Of a stretch of DNA of 64,000 nt, positions 46,471 through 56,371 are shown in pieces; the stretch's first letter is position 1; each line of letters opens with the position of its first letter. This DNA is from Acinetobacter pullicarnis. GTDB lineage: Bacteria > Pseudomonadota > Gammaproteobacteria > Pseudomonadales > Moraxellaceae. Location: NCBI RefSeq assembly GCF_006352475.1, contig NZ_VCMZ01000001.1:3844001-3908000 (forward strand), in the 5' to 3' direction. The notes below the pieces were generated by a model. It was not told the origin of the DNA and did not search any database. It saw nothing but the letters and a program-made list of their open reading frames with translations. The position numbers and the translations under genes were made by a program.

Positions 46471-47625
46471 ATGATTGAAGTCCATTCTAAACTCCCTGCA
46501 TCAGGTGTCACTATTTTCAGTACCATGACTGCAATGGCACAACGCTTAAATGCGCTCAACCTCTCGCAGGGCTTTCCTGATTTTGCAGCACCACCTGCAC
46601 TGCTTGAAGCACTGAATCAGGCCAGTTTAGCCGGACACAATCAATACGCTCCAGGTGATGGCATATTGGCTTTGCGTGAGCAACTGGCGTTGCAGTTTAT
46701 GCAACGTGATCAGCTCAACCTTGATCCTGCCACTGAGATCACCATTACACCGGGTGCCACGATTGGGATTTTCTGCACCATTCAAGCCATTGTGCATGCT
46801 GGTGATGAAGTCATTGTCTTTGATCCAAGCTATGACAGTTATGCACCCAGCATTGCCTTGGTCGGTGGAAAGGCAATTCACATTCCATTGCAAGCGCCTG
46901 ATTTCTCTGTCGATTGGAATCGTGTTCAACACGCCATTAACCACAAAACCCGCATGGTCATTGTCAATACACCGCACAATCCAACAGGTGCATTGTGGTC
47001 AAAACAAGATTGGCAAACCCTCATTGCACTGATCCAAGATAAAAATATTGTGGTGCTTTCAGACGAGGTTTATGAACATTTGGTTTTTGATGGGCGCAAA
47101 CACATTTCAGCCTTAAGTTTTCCGGAACTACGCTCACGCAGTGTTGTGGTTGGATCTTTTGGTAAAACCTTCCACGTCACAGGTTGGAAAACAGGTTATT
47201 GTATTGCAGCACCGGCACTGATGACGCTATTTCGTCAAATCTATCAGTTTGCCAATTTTTGTGGGGTCACCCCAGTACAAATCGCACTGGCCCAGTATAT
47301 GCAACAACACCCAGAGCATATTCAAGGGCTTGCAGCATTTTATCAGCAAAAAAGAGATCTGTTTCTGGCAGGGATTGCGACATCAAAATTTCAAGCCATT
47401 CCCTCACAAGGAACCTACTTCCAAAGCCTTGATTACAGTCAAATTCGCCCAGATCTCGATGATGTTGCCATGTGTCAATATTTGGCTGAGCAGCATAAAA
47501 TTGTTGCGATTCCTGTTTCAGCCTTTTATTGTGAGCCACCGCAACATGCAGGTTTGATTCGTTTTTGTTTTGCAAAACAGGAGCAAACTCTGATCCGTGC
47601 AGGTGAAATCTTAAGCGCGATCTAA
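46471..47625 (+). CDS. PLP-dependent aminotransferase, methionine aminotransferase type (YbdL-like)
   Basis: A 384-residue class I aminotransferase: 'LNLSQGFPDFAAPPALLEALNQASLAGHNQYAPGDGILALREQLA', 'ITITPGATIGIFCTIQAIVHAGDEVIVFDPSYDSYAPSI', 'VIVNTPHNPTGALWSKQDW', 'VVLSDEVYEHLVFDGRKHISA' and the PLP-lysine motif 'SFGKTFHVTGWKTGYCIA'. The pattern is closest to E. coli YbdL and related kynurenine/glutamine transaminases, which act on methionine, histidine or phenylalanine. An AGG stands 9 nt before the ATG. It ends with a hairpin (47669-47696) of no clear T-run. Confidence 0.85.
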   Translation: MIEVHSKLPASGVTIFSTMTAMAQRLNALNLSQGFPDFAAPPALLEALNQASLAGHNQYAPGDGILALREQLALQFMQRDQLNLDPATEITITPGATIGIFCTIQAIVHAGDEVIVFDPSYDSYAPSIALVGGKAIHIPLQAPDFSVDWNRVQHAINHKTRMVIVNTPHNPTGALWSKQDWQTLIALIQDKNIVVLSDEVYEHLVFDGRKHISALSFPELRSRSVVVGSFGKTFHVTGWKTGYCIAAPALMTLFRQIYQFANFCGVTPVQIALAQYMQQHPEHIQGLAAFYQQKRDLFLAGIATSKFQAIPSQGTYFQSLDYSQIRPDLDDVAMCQYLAEQHKIVAIPVSAFYCEPPQHAGLIRFCFAKQEQTLIRAGEILSAI

Positions 47626-47668
47626 GCCACTAAATACACGATTAAAAGAACACGATGATTGTCCCAAT

Positions 47669-47696
47669 GCCTACGATGCAATGAGTGCACGTAGGC
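47669..47696 (+). repeat. Hairpin after the aminotransferase gene
   Basis: GCCTACG (47669-47675) / CGTAGGC (47690-47696), with an inner TGCA-ATGAG-TGCA. No T-run follows, so it is a weak terminator or a stabilising 3' hairpin. Confidence 0.5.
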
Positions 47697-47740
47697 TCAA
47701 GAAAATAAAACGTTTGAACTGATTGGACTAAAATAAAGAT

Positions 47741-49108
47741 ATGCCACCACGCTATAACATGATTGATCATCCGCATTTTTGGAAAGCATTTATCATTTTC
47801 TTGTTGCCCTTAATTGCGACCAATATTCTGCAAAACTTATCTGGCACCATTAATACCATTTTTGTCGGCCAAATGATGGGCCTCAACGCAATTGCGGCTA
47901 TTTCCGTTTTCTTTCCAATTATGTTTTTCCTCTTGGCTTTTGTGATTGGTCTATCGGCAGGTTCAACTGTCTTGGTCGGGCAGGCTTGGGGGGCAAAGGA
48001 TGTCGAGCGAGTCCGCAGTATCGTTGGCTCAACTTTATATATGACCTTGATTGGTGGCAGTTTTATCGCCTTTCTTGGGGTCGTATTTGCAAAACCAATT
48101 TTACTACTGCTGGGAGTAGACCCAGACATCATGCACCTGTCCTTACCCTATGTGCGTTGGATGTTAGCGGGTAGTCCTGTTCTCTTTGTCTATATTATTT
48201 ATACCTCGATTTTACGCGGGGTTGGTGACAGTGTTACCCCACTGATTGCATTGGGTTTAACCAGTCTGACTGGTTTAATTATCACCCCTGTCCTGATTGC
48301 AGGACGTTATGGTTTTCCTGAGTTGGGCATTATTGGTCCTGCCATTGCATCGATTATTGGTTATATCGCAGTATTGGCATTCTTATATTTCTTTCTCAAT
48401 AAAAAAAATCACCCACTAAAACTCGATCGTAACTTGCTCAGTAAAGTTCGACACGATCCAATCAACAGTCGTCTGATTTTAAAATTAGGCATCCCGACGG
48501 GCATACAGATGGTGACCAACTCATTGGCTGGCCTCGTGGTGATTGGATTGGTAAATCAATATGGTTCACACTCTACAGCGGCCTATGGTGCTGTGAATCA
48601 AGTCCTAAATTACATTCAGTTCCCTGCGATTTCTATTTCTATTGCAGCTTCAATTTTTGCAGCACAAGCCATTGGCGCAGGTAAAGCCAATTTACTGGCT
48701 AAAGTTACCCGAACAGCACTGCTGATGAATGTCATCATTACAGGTCTTTTGGTCAGTTTGGCCTATTTGTTTTCAAAGTATTTGATGGCACTGTTCATTA
48801 CCGATCCAGACGTCATCGCTCTCGGGCAACAGCTATTGTTTATTGTGCTGTGGTCGATTTTATTCTTTGGCGCATCTGCTATTTTTGCATCCATTATGCG
48901 TGCCAGTGGAACCGTCACAGTTCCGATGCTGATTAATATCTTTGCCATTGTCTTAATTGAAGTGCCTTGTGCCTATTACTTCAGCCACCTTTGGGGCCTC
49001 AAAGGCATCTGGTATGCCTATGCACTCGCCTTCTTCTCACTGTGTCTAATGCAAGCCTTTTACTATCAGTTTGTCTGGAAAAAGAAAACCATTCAAAAGT
49101 TGATCTAA
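47741..49108 (+). CDS. MATE-family multidrug/sodium antiporter
   Basis: A 455-residue, twelve-helix protein in two halves of the MATE type: 'FWKAFIIFLLPLIATNILQNLSGTINTIFVGQMMGLNAIAAISVFFPIMFFLLAFVIGLSAGSTVLVGQAWGAKD' and 'LKLGIPTGIQMVTNSLAGLVVIGLVNQYGSHSTAAYGAVNQVLNYIQFPAISISIAASIFAAQAIGAGK'. MATE pumps export cationic drugs or metabolites with Na+ or H+ exchange. It does not look like AbeM as I remember it, so no symbol is assigned. Probably single-gene, followed by the long REP-like hairpin. Confidence 0.9.
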   Translation: MPPRYNMIDHPHFWKAFIIFLLPLIATNILQNLSGTINTIFVGQMMGLNAIAAISVFFPIMFFLLAFVIGLSAGSTVLVGQAWGAKDVERVRSIVGSTLYMTLIGGSFIAFLGVVFAKPILLLLGVDPDIMHLSLPYVRWMLAGSPVLFVYIIYTSILRGVGDSVTPLIALGLTSLTGLIITPVLIAGRYGFPELGIIGPAIASIIGYIAVLAFLYFFLNKKNHPLKLDRNLLSKVRHDPINSRLILKLGIPTGIQMVTNSLAGLVVIGLVNQYGSHSTAAYGAVNQVLNYIQFPAISISIAASIFAAQAIGAGKANLLAKVTRTALLMNVIITGLLVSLAYLFSKYLMALFITDPDVIALGQQLLFIVLWSILFFGASAIFASIMRASGTVTVPMLINIFAIVLIEVPCAYYFSHLWGLKGIWYAYALAFFSLCLMQAFYYQFVWKKKTIQKLI

Positions 49109-49111
49109 ACA

Positions 49112-49157
49112 AGCTCTCCCGAACCCTCTCCTTTTAAGGAGAGGGTTCGGGAGAGCT
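49112..49157. repeat. Long perfect inverted repeat (REP-like hairpin)
   Basis: Two 22-bp arms with a 2-base centre, total 46 bp, perfectly self-complementary: AGCTCTCCCGAACCCTCTCC (49112-49131) continues into TT, and the matching right arm is 49136-49157. It sits between the MATE stop and the SDR stop. There is no T-run, so it resembles a repeated intergenic palindrome more than an ordinary terminator. Confidence 0.75.
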
Positions 49158-49177
49158 ACAATCATTCGAGTCACATA

Positions 49178-50017
49178 CTATTTGAATTTTTTACTTAGAT
49201 CGGTCACTAAGGTTATGACTTTTTGATAGCCTGTTGGTAGGATTCGTTGGATCAAATCTAAGCTTTTCGCATCGTTACCAATCAACAAACGGCGTTTATT
49301 TTTTTGCACGGCCACTAAGATTTGACGTGCTGCTTCTTCAGGTGGAGTACGCAATAATTTATTGAAAGACGCTGTGGTTTTACTCGAATCGATACCCAAA
49401 GTTTTTAAGCTGTCATTGCTACGTGCTGAATTGGCAATATTGGTACGAATACCACCGGGATGCACACACAATGCACTCACACCACAGTTTTCAATATCAA
49501 GCTCTTGACGCAGTGACTCAGTAAAACCGCGTACAGCAAATTTTGTTGCGTTGTAAGCCGATTGTGTCGGTTGCGCAGTGAGACCAAATAAACTCGACAC
49601 ATTGATAATGTGACCATCTTTGGTCTGTTTAATAAGCGGTAAAAATTCTTTGGTGCCGTAAACGACGCCCCAAAAGTTAATATTTACAATCCACTCCAGC
49701 TCTTCATAACTTTCGCCTTCAACCGTTGAGGCCAATGCCACACCAGCATTATTGAAAATCAAATTGACTGAACCATGCGCTTGCACTGTTTCCGCCGCCC
49801 AATCCTTCATGGCAATACGATCAGAAACATCCAGTCGTTTGGTTGTCACACGGACATCATATGCTTTGAGCAGTTCAACTGTTTTTGCTAAACCCTGTTC
49901 ATTGACATCACTCAAGGACAAATGGCAGCCTTGTTGTGCCAAGCATATGGCAAGCTGTTGACCAATACCTGATCCTGCACCAGTAATTGCTGCAACTTTA
50001 TTGTTAAAGTTTTTCAT
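49178..50017 (-). CDS. Short-chain dehydrogenase/reductase
   Basis: A 279-residue classical SDR: cofactor loop 'VAAITGAGSGIGQQLAICLAQQG' (TGxxxGIG), 'NLIFNNAGVALAS' (NNAG), catalytic Ser-Tyr-Lys in 'IINVSSLFGLTAQPTQSAYNATKFAVRGFTESL' and 'HPGGIRTNI'. NADPH preference cannot be settled from the sequence alone. ATG 50017 is chosen because AAGGA lies 7 nt before it; the longer frame adds an unsupported 47-residue extension. It is divergent from a TetR-type regulator with a clear operator in between, and is the obvious target. Substrate unknown. Confidence 0.9.
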   Translation of the reverse strand: MKNFNNKVAAITGAGSGIGQQLAICLAQQGCHLSLSDVNEQGLAKTVELLKAYDVRVTTKRLDVSDRIAMKDWAAETVQAHGSVNLIFNNAGVALASTVEGESYEELEWIVNINFWGVVYGTKEFLPLIKQTKDGHIINVSSLFGLTAQPTQSAYNATKFAVRGFTESLRQELDIENCGVSALCVHPGGIRTNIANSARSNDSLKTLGIDSSKTTASFNKLLRTPPEEAARQILVAVQKNKRRLLIGNDAKSLDLIQRILPTGYQKVITLVTDLSKKFK

Positions 50018-50078
50018 TGTGATTCCTTGTTTGAATTTTCTGCGGAAAGTGAGATTGCCTTTGAGCAGCACAGAAAAT

Positions 50079-50108
50079 ACTATAAAATTGACAATTAATA
50101 TTGTCAAT
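50079..50108 (-). promoter_or_regulatory. SDR promoter with overlapping TetR-type operator
   Basis: Read leftward, TTGACA-N17-TATAGT is a near-consensus sigma70 promoter for the SDR gene (-35 at 50107-50102, -10 at 50084-50079). ATTGACAAT-TAAT-ATTGTCAAT (50087-50108) is a palindrome with 9-bp arms that overlaps the -35 and spacer. Binding there would block the promoter. Confidence 0.75.
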
Positions 50109-50223
50109 ATAAAATAGGCAAAGAATGCTGACTGCAACGTTCCCCAATTTGGCAACATAGGTTTCGGCCGGGTTCCTTGCTAAAATACTTCTTTTGAATA
50201 CATTGCATATACGTGAAGCGATT

Positions 50224-50901
50224 ATGAGCCAAGACCCATTGAGCGAGATCAATCTAAAATCTGCCCAAAAACCAGTGAAAGAGCGTCAATTTAAAGGGCT
50301 TTCCCTCGCTGAAAGAAAGCAGGCGCGTCGCGAGAAACTGATTGAAGCTGGCATTCAAGCCTATGGCACACATGGCTTTTTTTCGGTGACGGTCAAAGAT
50401 ATATGCAATCAAGCCAAACTGACTGAACGTTATTTTTATGAGTCTTTTCAAAAGAGTGAGCAGCTCTTTCAAAGTATTTTTTTAAAACAGATTGAAATCC
50501 TACAATCCACCATGATGCAAGCGATTGTACAAGCCTCTCCCAATCCTCGGAAAATGGTTACAGCAGGACTCAGTGCCCTCTTCAATTTACTCAAAAATGA
50601 CCCACGTTTAGCACGGATTATTTATATTGATGCGACCTTGGTTCAGGAATTGCATAAGCAAGCGATTATTCGTGAAACGATGAACAAATTTGACCGTATG
50701 ATTCAGGCTTTTGTGATGAGCCTAATGCCACAAATCCCTCAAGCAGAACAGGAAATTTCATTGGTCGCAACAGGCTTAAATGGCTATGTCACACAAGTGG
50801 CACGACGCTGGGTAATCGGTGAATTTAAGCAGTCTCAAGATGAAATTGTGGCCGCTTGTGAACTTGTTTTTATCGCACTGATTGAGAAATTCATCCCATA
50901 A
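50224..50901 (+). CDS. TetR-family transcriptional regulator
   Basis: About 225 residues. N-terminal HTH: 'REKLIEAGIQAYGTHGFFSVTVKDICNQAKLTERYFYESFQKSEQLFQSIF' is the TetR DNA-binding domain. The C-terminal ligand domain is 'NPRKMVTAGLSALFNLLKNDPRLARIIYIDATLVQELHKQAIIRETMNKFDRMIQAFVMSLMPQIPQ'. The start ATG 50224 has GAAG 7 nt upstream. The divergent SDR gene and the operator between them suggest it represses the SDR and perhaps itself. Ligand unknown; a hydrophobic or lipid-like compound is plausible. Confidence 0.88.
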   Translation: MSQDPLSEINLKSAQKPVKERQFKGLSLAERKQARREKLIEAGIQAYGTHGFFSVTVKDICNQAKLTERYFYESFQKSEQLFQSIFLKQIEILQSTMMQAIVQASPNPRKMVTAGLSALFNLLKNDPRLARIIYIDATLVQELHKQAIIRETMNKFDRMIQAFVMSLMPQIPQAEQEISLVATGLNGYVTQVARRWVIGEFKQSQDEIVAACELVFIALIEKFIP

Positions 50902-51059
50902 CCCAAACATTGATCCCTATTTCTGTGGCATTCCTCACAAATCATCAGAAATAAATGACATTTAAATTACAGCCAATCTATTTGATTTATAAAGGAATAA
51001 ATAAAACATTGTCACAATTCATTGCAGAAGCTGCGATTACGCCCACTTTTGCAATGATA

Positions 51060-51093
51060 CTGTCATAATAAATCTTTGTAATAAGCCTGTCAT
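51060..51093 (+). promoter_or_regulatory. Possible Pho-box half-sites upstream of phoB
   Basis: CTGTCAT occurs at 51060-51066 and 51087-51093 with a degenerate CTTTGTA (51074-51080) between. CTGTCAT is the Pho-box half-site, but the spacing (13-14 bp) differs from the usual 11. Autoregulation of phoBR is expected, but this is weak evidence. Confidence 0.35.
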
Positions 51094-51135
51094 AAATATA
51101 AAACGGGTCACCGTACACTCATAGGATATTGCGTT

Positions 51136-51846
51136 GTGAAAGATGACTACATTTTAATCGTCGATGACGAGCTGCCAATTCGTGAAATGATACACACCTC
51201 TTTAGACATGGCCGGCTTCCAATGTCTACAAGCCGAGGATGCCAAACAAGCACATCAAATGATCGTCGATCAACGACCAGCATTGATTTTGCTTGATTGG
51301 ATGATGCCTGGTGGCATTAGTGGCGTAGACTTATGTCGCCGCTTAAAACGCGATGACAACTTGTCTGAAATTCCTGTCATTATGCTGACTGCACGTGGCG
51401 AGGAAGATCATAAAGTACAAGGCTTAGATGCTGGTGCGGATGATTATATGACCAAGCCATTCTCAACCCGAGAACTGGTGTCTCGCATTAAAGCGGTACT
51501 TCGTCGTGCCAATGCCTTAAGCGGTGAAAAAACCATTGACGCCAATGGACTTATTTTAGATCCTGTCAGCCAGCGTGTAAGCTTTGCCGACAATATCTTA
51601 GAAATGGGCCCGACTGAATATCGCTTGCTGGCGTTCTTTATGACACATCCAGAACGCGCTTATACACGGGCACAATTACTTGACCAAGTTTGGGGCGGCA
51701 ATGTTTACATTGAAGACCGAACCATTGATGTACATATTCGTCGTTTACGCAAGGTGCTTGAACCTTATGCTGTTGACCGTTTTGTACAAACGGTACGTGG
51801 CACAGGTTATCGCTTTTCGACACGCGCTGATGTCGCACTGGGTTAA
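51136..51846 (+). CDS. phoB: Phosphate-regulon response regulator PhoB
   Basis: OmpR-family response regulator, 236 residues. Receiver domain: acid pocket Asp10/Asp11, phosphorylation site Asp54 ('[11 protein letters not shown]'), conserved Lys in '[21 protein letters not shown]'. C-terminal winged helix: '[73 protein letters not shown]'. The start is GTG 51136 with AGGA about 9 nt upstream. It is followed 25 bp later by the cognate kinase. It activates high-affinity phosphate uptake genes under phosphate limitation. Confidence 0.94.
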   Translation: MKDDYILIVDDELPIREMIHTSLDMAGFQCLQAEDAKQAHQMIVDQRPALILLDWMMPGGISGVDLCRRLKRDDNLSEIPVIMLTARGEEDHKVQGLDAGADDYMTKPFSTRELVSRIKAVLRRANALSGEKTIDANGLILDPVSQRVSFADNILEMGPTEYRLLAFFMTHPERAYTRAQLLDQVWGGNVYIEDRTIDVHIRRLRKVLEPYAVDRFVQTVRGTGYRFSTRADVALG

Positions 51847-51871
51847 ACGCGCTAGGTAATTAAGAACCAAT

Positions 51872-53230
51872 ATGTATGAACCTTATCCAGTCCCTGAACT
51901 TGCACGTGATCATAAAAAATTTCGTTATAGCAGTTTGTGGACTTTCGCCAAGCAAGATCTAAAACTCCTGATTTTTTTCCTCGTCATTGGCGGATTAATT
52001 GGATATAGCATCGATTATTTAGGCACGTGCTTTCTAATTGCATTTGCCGTTTTTTTTGTATTGCAACTCCGCTCCCTCTATTTGGTCAATGAATGGATCT
52101 CCAATCGTCCCTATGACGTTCCACCGAACCTCAATGGGATTTGGGGGGCGTTATTGTTTAATGTTTATCGCTCACAACGCCAAGAACGTATTGTTCAGGC
52201 CGATATGGTCGGTTTGATTGATCGTGCACAATCCTCTTTAATCGCTTTGGCTGAGGCGGTGGTCTTGACCGATGAACTGCATCAAATCGAATGGGCCAAT
52301 CCTGCTGCCGAAAAACTATTGGGCATTCAAGCCCTTGACCGTGGTCGCAATCTGCTCACTATTCTGCGTCAACCACGTTTTATCGAATATTTTAACGATA
52401 TCGACAAATCCCCTGACGGCATCAAAATCAAATCATCAATACATGATGAACATTATGTGCAAATTAAACTGACTCGCTTTGGCAGTGAAAGTCGGGTATT
52501 GGTTGCCTATGATGTGACGCGCATGCAAAACCTCGAACAAATGCGTAAAGATTTTGTTGATAATATTTCACATGAATTGCGTACCCCACTCACAGTTCTG
52601 AGTGGCTATATTGAAACCTTTACAGATCAAGAAGAGATCAGTCCACGTTGGAAGCGTGCCTTTGAGCAAATGCAGTCGCAAACACGTCGTATGAATGCTC
52701 TGGTCAACGATTTATTGCTGCTTTCACGTTTGGAAAATGACAAACAAATCGCTAAAAATCAGATTATTGAAATGCCAAGTTTGATGAACCAACTGTTTGA
52801 TGATGCACAAGCCTACAATATCGATTATGGGCATACGCTGAATTTAGAAATTGACAGCCATTGTGACCTGATTGGCTCAGACATGGAAATTGCCAGTGCC
52901 TTCAGTAACTTGATTACCAATGCGATTAAATACACCCCCAAAGGTGGCACGATTACCATTGGTTGGCATGATGACAGTGAACAGGGCTATTTCACGGTAG
53001 AAGACACCGGTATTGGAATAGACCCTAAACACTTGCCTCGTTTAACGGAACGTTTTTATCGTGTTGATAGTGCGCGAAGTCGTCAAACGGGTGGTACAGG
53101 CTTGGGCCTTGCGATTGTTAAACACGTCTTAATGCAACATGGCGCACATCTTGAAGTTGAATCGATTGAAAATCAAGGTTCAATCTTTAAAGCGGTATTC
53201 CCCAAAGAACATTTATACGCAGCTGAATAG
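51872..53230 (+). CDS. phoR: Phosphate-regulon sensor histidine kinase PhoR
   Basis: A 452-residue kinase. Two transmembrane segments near the N-terminus ('LLIFFLVIGGLIGYSIDYLGTCFLIAFAVFFVL') with no large periplasmic domain, then a PAS domain ('SLIALAEAVVLTDELHQIEWANPAAEKLLG'), the phospho-acceptor His near residue 234 in 'DFVDNISHELRTPLTVL', and an ATPase with N-box 'NLITNAIKYTPKGG', 'VEDTGIGIDPKHLPRLTERFYRVDSAR' and 'GGTGLGLAIVKHVLMQHGAHL'. The missing sensor domain and the PAS fit PhoR, which reads phosphate status through PstSCAB/PhoU. A strong hairpin terminator follows. Confidence 0.94.
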   Translation: MYEPYPVPELARDHKKFRYSSLWTFAKQDLKLLIFFLVIGGLIGYSIDYLGTCFLIAFAVFFVLQLRSLYLVNEWISNRPYDVPPNLNGIWGALLFNVYRSQRQERIVQADMVGLIDRAQSSLIALAEAVVLTDELHQIEWANPAAEKLLGIQALDRGRNLLTILRQPRFIEYFNDIDKSPDGIKIKSSIHDEHYVQIKLTRFGSESRVLVAYDVTRMQNLEQMRKDFVDNISHELRTPLTVLSGYIETFTDQEEISPRWKRAFEQMQSQTRRMNALVNDLLLLSRLENDKQIAKNQIIEMPSLMNQLFDDAQAYNIDYGHTLNLEIDSHCDLIGSDMEIASAFSNLITNAIKYTPKGGTITIGWHDDSEQGYFTVEDTGIGIDPKHLPRLTERFYRVDSARSRQTGGTGLGLAIVKHVLMQHGAHLEVESIENQGSIFKAVFPKEHLYAAE

Positions 53231-53255
53231 ACTGATCTGTTCAGCTCGCTCAAGT

Positions 53256-53301
53256 CACCAATGAACAGGCCTTGCAATGATGCAAGGCCTTTTCATTGGT
53301 G
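53256..53301 (+). terminator. Terminator after phoR
   Basis: AGGCCTTGCA-ATGA-TGCAAGGCCT (53267-53290) within longer outer arms CACCAATGAA / TTCATTGGTG. It sits between convergent phoR and psd and can serve both. Confidence 0.85.
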
Positions 53302-53344
53302 AGATATATCTTAGCAATAATACAAACAACAATATAAAAAAGAA

Positions 53345-54199
53345 TTACTTGGTCAGACTACCCATACGCTCGCCCATAATCACAGTCGAGTTGGCTTTGA
53401 ATTGGTTATCCCAAGCCATTTTATCTTTTTCAAAGAGGACGATCGCAGTTGACCCCAAATAGAAACGCCCCAGCTCATCACCTTTGGCCAGAGCCAGCTC
53501 ATGATGATTTAGCTCGATGCATCCTGAAGGTTTGACTTTGCCTGTCGCGACAGTTTCAATCCCTGCCACAATCATCGCTCCCACAAGCACCACCGCCATA
53601 CGACCAACTTCAGTGTCAAATAAACACACCATACGTTCATTACGGGCAAATAGACCTGGAATATTTTCTGCAGTCGTTTGATTCACTGAAAATAATTCGC
53701 CTGGAATATACAGTGTTTCGGTCAGGGTGCCGGCAAATGGCATATGTACCCGGTGATAATCACGCGGTGATAAATAGACAGTTGCAAATTCACCGTCTTG
53801 GAATACAGCAGCCAGTTGCGGATCGCCAATCAATTTTTCAACCGAGAATTGCTGACCTTTGGCTTGGAAAATTTCTCCAGCTTGGATTTTTCCAATCTGT
53901 GAAATCTCACCATCAGCAGGTGACACAATACTGTTTAGTGCGGCATCGATTTGACGGATACCCGGTTTTAAGGCACGTGTAAAGAAAGCATTAAATGATT
54001 TATATTTCAGCGCATCGGTCTGTTCTGCAATGCTTAAATCAATCGAGTATTTTGCTTTAAATGCTTGAATTACTGTATTTTTAATAATCGGATTTTCACT
54101 ACCAGCAAGCTTACCCACAATACGGCTAAATTTGTGTTGTGGGACAAGACGTTGTGCTTGAATGAAAATCTGTTTTTTTAAACGTGTGTTAAAACTCAA
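53345..54199 (-). CDS. psd: Phosphatidylserine decarboxylase proenzyme
   Basis: Makes phosphatidylethanolamine. Length is 284 residues. Key parts are '[17 protein letters not shown]', '[13 protein letters not shown]', '[31 protein letters not shown]', '[15 protein letters not shown]' and '[15 protein letters not shown]', where LGST is the self-cleavage site that turns the Ser into the pyruvoyl group. It overlaps the upstream rhodanese gene by 4 bp (ATGA type), so translational coupling is likely. Confidence 0.96.
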   Translation of the reverse strand: MSFNTRLKKQIFIQAQRLVPQHKFSRIVGKLAGSENPIIKNTVIQAFKAKYSIDLSIAEQTDALKYKSFNAFFTRALKPGIRQIDAALNSIVSPADGEISQIGKIQAGEIFQAKGQQFSVEKLIGDPQLAAVFQDGEFATVYLSPRDYHRVHMPFAGTLTETLYIPGELFSVNQTTAENIPGLFARNERMVCLFDTEVGRMAVVLVGAMIVAGIETVATGKVKPSGCIELNHHELALAKGDELGRFYLGSTAIVLFEKDKMAWDNQFKANSTVIMGERMGSLTK

Positions 54200-55044
54200 A
54201 ATGGGGTCTCTCCGCTCACTATAGGGCTATCGGGGCGATTTCCCCATTCACTCCACGCACCATCATAGGCCAAAATCTGCCAACCCAATAACCGACCAAT
54301 AATATAGGCCAAGCCAGAACGATGATGCGATTGGCAATAAACCACGACTGGCTGATCAAGGCACAGTCCTAGATTTTCTAAACGTTGTCGAGTGCGCTCT
54401 AAAGGTTGTAATTTTAAATGATTTTCACGATTAAGTGCAGTACTCCATTCAAAATGAACTGCACCAGGCATATGGCCACCGCGACGGGCAGCCAAACGTA
54501 AGCCAGTATATTCTTCTTTACTGCGACAATCCCAGAGCTGTATCGCTTGCTGCTCAAGCTTCTCACGCAATACCTCATATTCGATCCGGTAACGTTCAGC
54601 ATGGCTTAAGTCGACACAAAACAATTGGCTGACTGGTTCAATTTCGGTAATTTCAGCAGTGGTCGGCAAACTTGCGCCCAACCAAGCATGTATTCCACCA
54701 TTGAGTAGACTGGTGTTTTCAAATCCAAGGCAATGCAAATTCCAGATTAAACGTCCAGCCCATGCACCACCTTCATCATCATACGCCACCACATGATGCT
54801 CGGGGGATAAATTCAGTTGTTGAATCCACAGTTGTAACGCTGCCTCATCGGGCAGTAAGCCCGTTGCATCTTCGTCTTGTTGCAGTAATACATTGGGGCG
54901 TACATGCACCGCATGAGGTAAATGTAATTGTTCATAAACCGAAGCGCGGCTAAGATCGATAATACGCAACTGCGGATGTCCTAAATAGGGAATCAGCTGT
55001 TCGGCTTCAATTAGCAAGCCCAAATCAAATGCACGTGTCGTCAT
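54196..55044 (-). CDS. rhdA: Tandem-domain rhodanese, thiosulfate sulfurtransferase RhdA-type
   Basis: A 282-residue protein with two rhodanese domains. The second is catalytic: '[45 protein letters not shown]', with active loop CQSHHRSG, close to the CQTHHRS loop of Azotobacter RhdA. It moves sulfane sulfur from thiosulfate to thiophilic acceptors. In Pseudomonas the rhdA gene also precedes psd, which supports the name. The N-terminal domain lacks the active Cys. Start MTTRAFDLG at 55044. Confidence 0.88.
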   Translation of the reverse strand: MTTRAFDLGLLIEAEQLIPYLGHPQLRIIDLSRASVYEQLHLPHAVHVRPNVLLQQDEDATGLLPDEAALQLWIQQLNLSPEHHVVAYDDEGGAWAGRLIWNLHCLGFENTSLLNGGIHAWLGASLPTTAEITEIEPVSQLFCVDLSHAERYRIEYEVLREKLEQQAIQLWDCRSKEEYTGLRLAARRGGHMPGAVHFEWSTALNRENHLKLQPLERTRQRLENLGLCLDQPVVVYCQSHHRSGLAYIIGRLLGWQILAYDGAWSEWGNRPDSPIVSGETPF

Positions 55045-55171
55045 ATTACAGAAAAATGAATAACAAAATTTAGACTGATCTTAGCATAGTCTTTTTTCGC
55101 ACAATGCAATATTTCCTCATCCTATATTGAAAATAATGCGAGGAAGCACAACAGCAATCAGCCGCAATCAA

Positions 55172-56371
55172 TTACTCTGTTATTTCAAATACTTGTTTTA
55201 AATATGCTAAAAAGGTGTCGTTATCCGTCATGGTCTTGCCCGGACTATCTGAAATTTTAGCCACGGACTGACCATTACACTCAACCAATTTAAGTACAAT
55301 GTTCAGTGGTGTAGGCCCCATATCATTGGTTAAGTTGGTGCCAATTCCAAAACTGACTTTAAAACGATCCTTAAAGTATTGATGCAGATTCCAGGCTTTT
55401 TCAATATCTAGACCATCACTAAAGGTCAACATTTTAGTTTTGGTATCTATTTTAAGCTGGCGATAATGTGCATAAGCCTTATCGCCCCATGCATAAGGAT
55501 CACCACTGTCATGGCGTAGACCATCAAATAGTTTGGCAAAATACAAATCAAAATCGCGGAGGAAGGCATCCATGCCGACCACATCAGTCAGCGCAATCCC
55601 AAGATCACCACGATACTCTTGCACCCATGTCTCTAAAGCAGCGGTTTGGAAATCGCGCAAGCGCACATCAAGTGCCTGAAAAGCCTGTAGAAACTCATGT
55701 GCCATGGTGCCAATTGGAATAATATTCAGGGCTTTCGCAAGATAGACGTTGCTGGTACCGCGAAATACGCTAGGTACGGCTTGATGAAAAGACTCGATCA
55801 CATGTTTTTGCCAATCAAAGCTATAGCGACGACGTGTGCCAAAATCTGAGATTAGGAAAGGGGGATCTGCTGGGTTTTGTTGTTTTTGATAACTTTGAAT
55901 CAATTCTATTTTTGCTTTTAAGCGACGTTCGCCTTCCAACATAACCGCATCACTATGCAAGCGACGGAAGTACAGTTCATTGACAATCGCCAACACGAAA
56001 ATCTCAAACATCATGGCTTGAACCATGGGGCCTTCCACCCAAATATCGAGACGCCCTTCAGCATCAATGCCCGCTTTGATAAAACGGCGCTTTAATTGGA
56101 AGAGTTCCAAATAATCGACAAAGTCACTTTTGATAAAACGGAACTGACGCAGATATTTTAGCTCATCATCTGCAAATTGCAGTTCACACAAATAATCAAG
56201 TTGCTGATTGAGATCATCCAAAATATCGACCAATGGATAAACAGTGTCATCTAAGTTACGACAGCGAAAGTGATAAACACTATGCGTCTGCGGGAACTTA
56301 TGAAGGACCACTTGCAACATGGTAAATTTGTATAAATCGGTATCAAGTAATGACTGAATAATTGGAGACAT
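55172..56371 (-). CDS. pncB: Nicotinate phosphoribosyltransferase
   Basis: NAD salvage enzyme making nicotinate mononucleotide with ATP and PRPP. 399 residues. Landmarks are '[24 protein letters not shown]', '[23 protein letters not shown]', '[30 protein letters not shown]' and '[38 protein letters not shown]' (phosphate-binding). About 127 bp past the rhdA start, on the same strand. No operon partner recognised. Confidence 0.95.
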   Translation of the reverse strand: MSPIIQSLLDTDLYKFTMLQVVLHKFPQTHSVYHFRCRNLDDTVYPLVDILDDLNQQLDYLCELQFADDELKYLRQFRFIKSDFVDYLELFQLKRRFIKAGIDAEGRLDIWVEGPMVQAMMFEIFVLAIVNELYFRRLHSDAVMLEGERRLKAKIELIQSYQKQQNPADPPFLISDFGTRRRYSFDWQKHVIESFHQAVPSVFRGTSNVYLAKALNIIPIGTMAHEFLQAFQALDVRLRDFQTAALETWVQEYRGDLGIALTDVVGMDAFLRDFDLYFAKLFDGLRHDSGDPYAWGDKAYAHYRQLKIDTKTKMLTFSDGLDIEKAWNLHQYFKDRFKVSFGIGTNLTNDMGPTPLNIVLKLVECNGQSVAKISDSPGKTMTDNDTFLAYLKQVFEITE

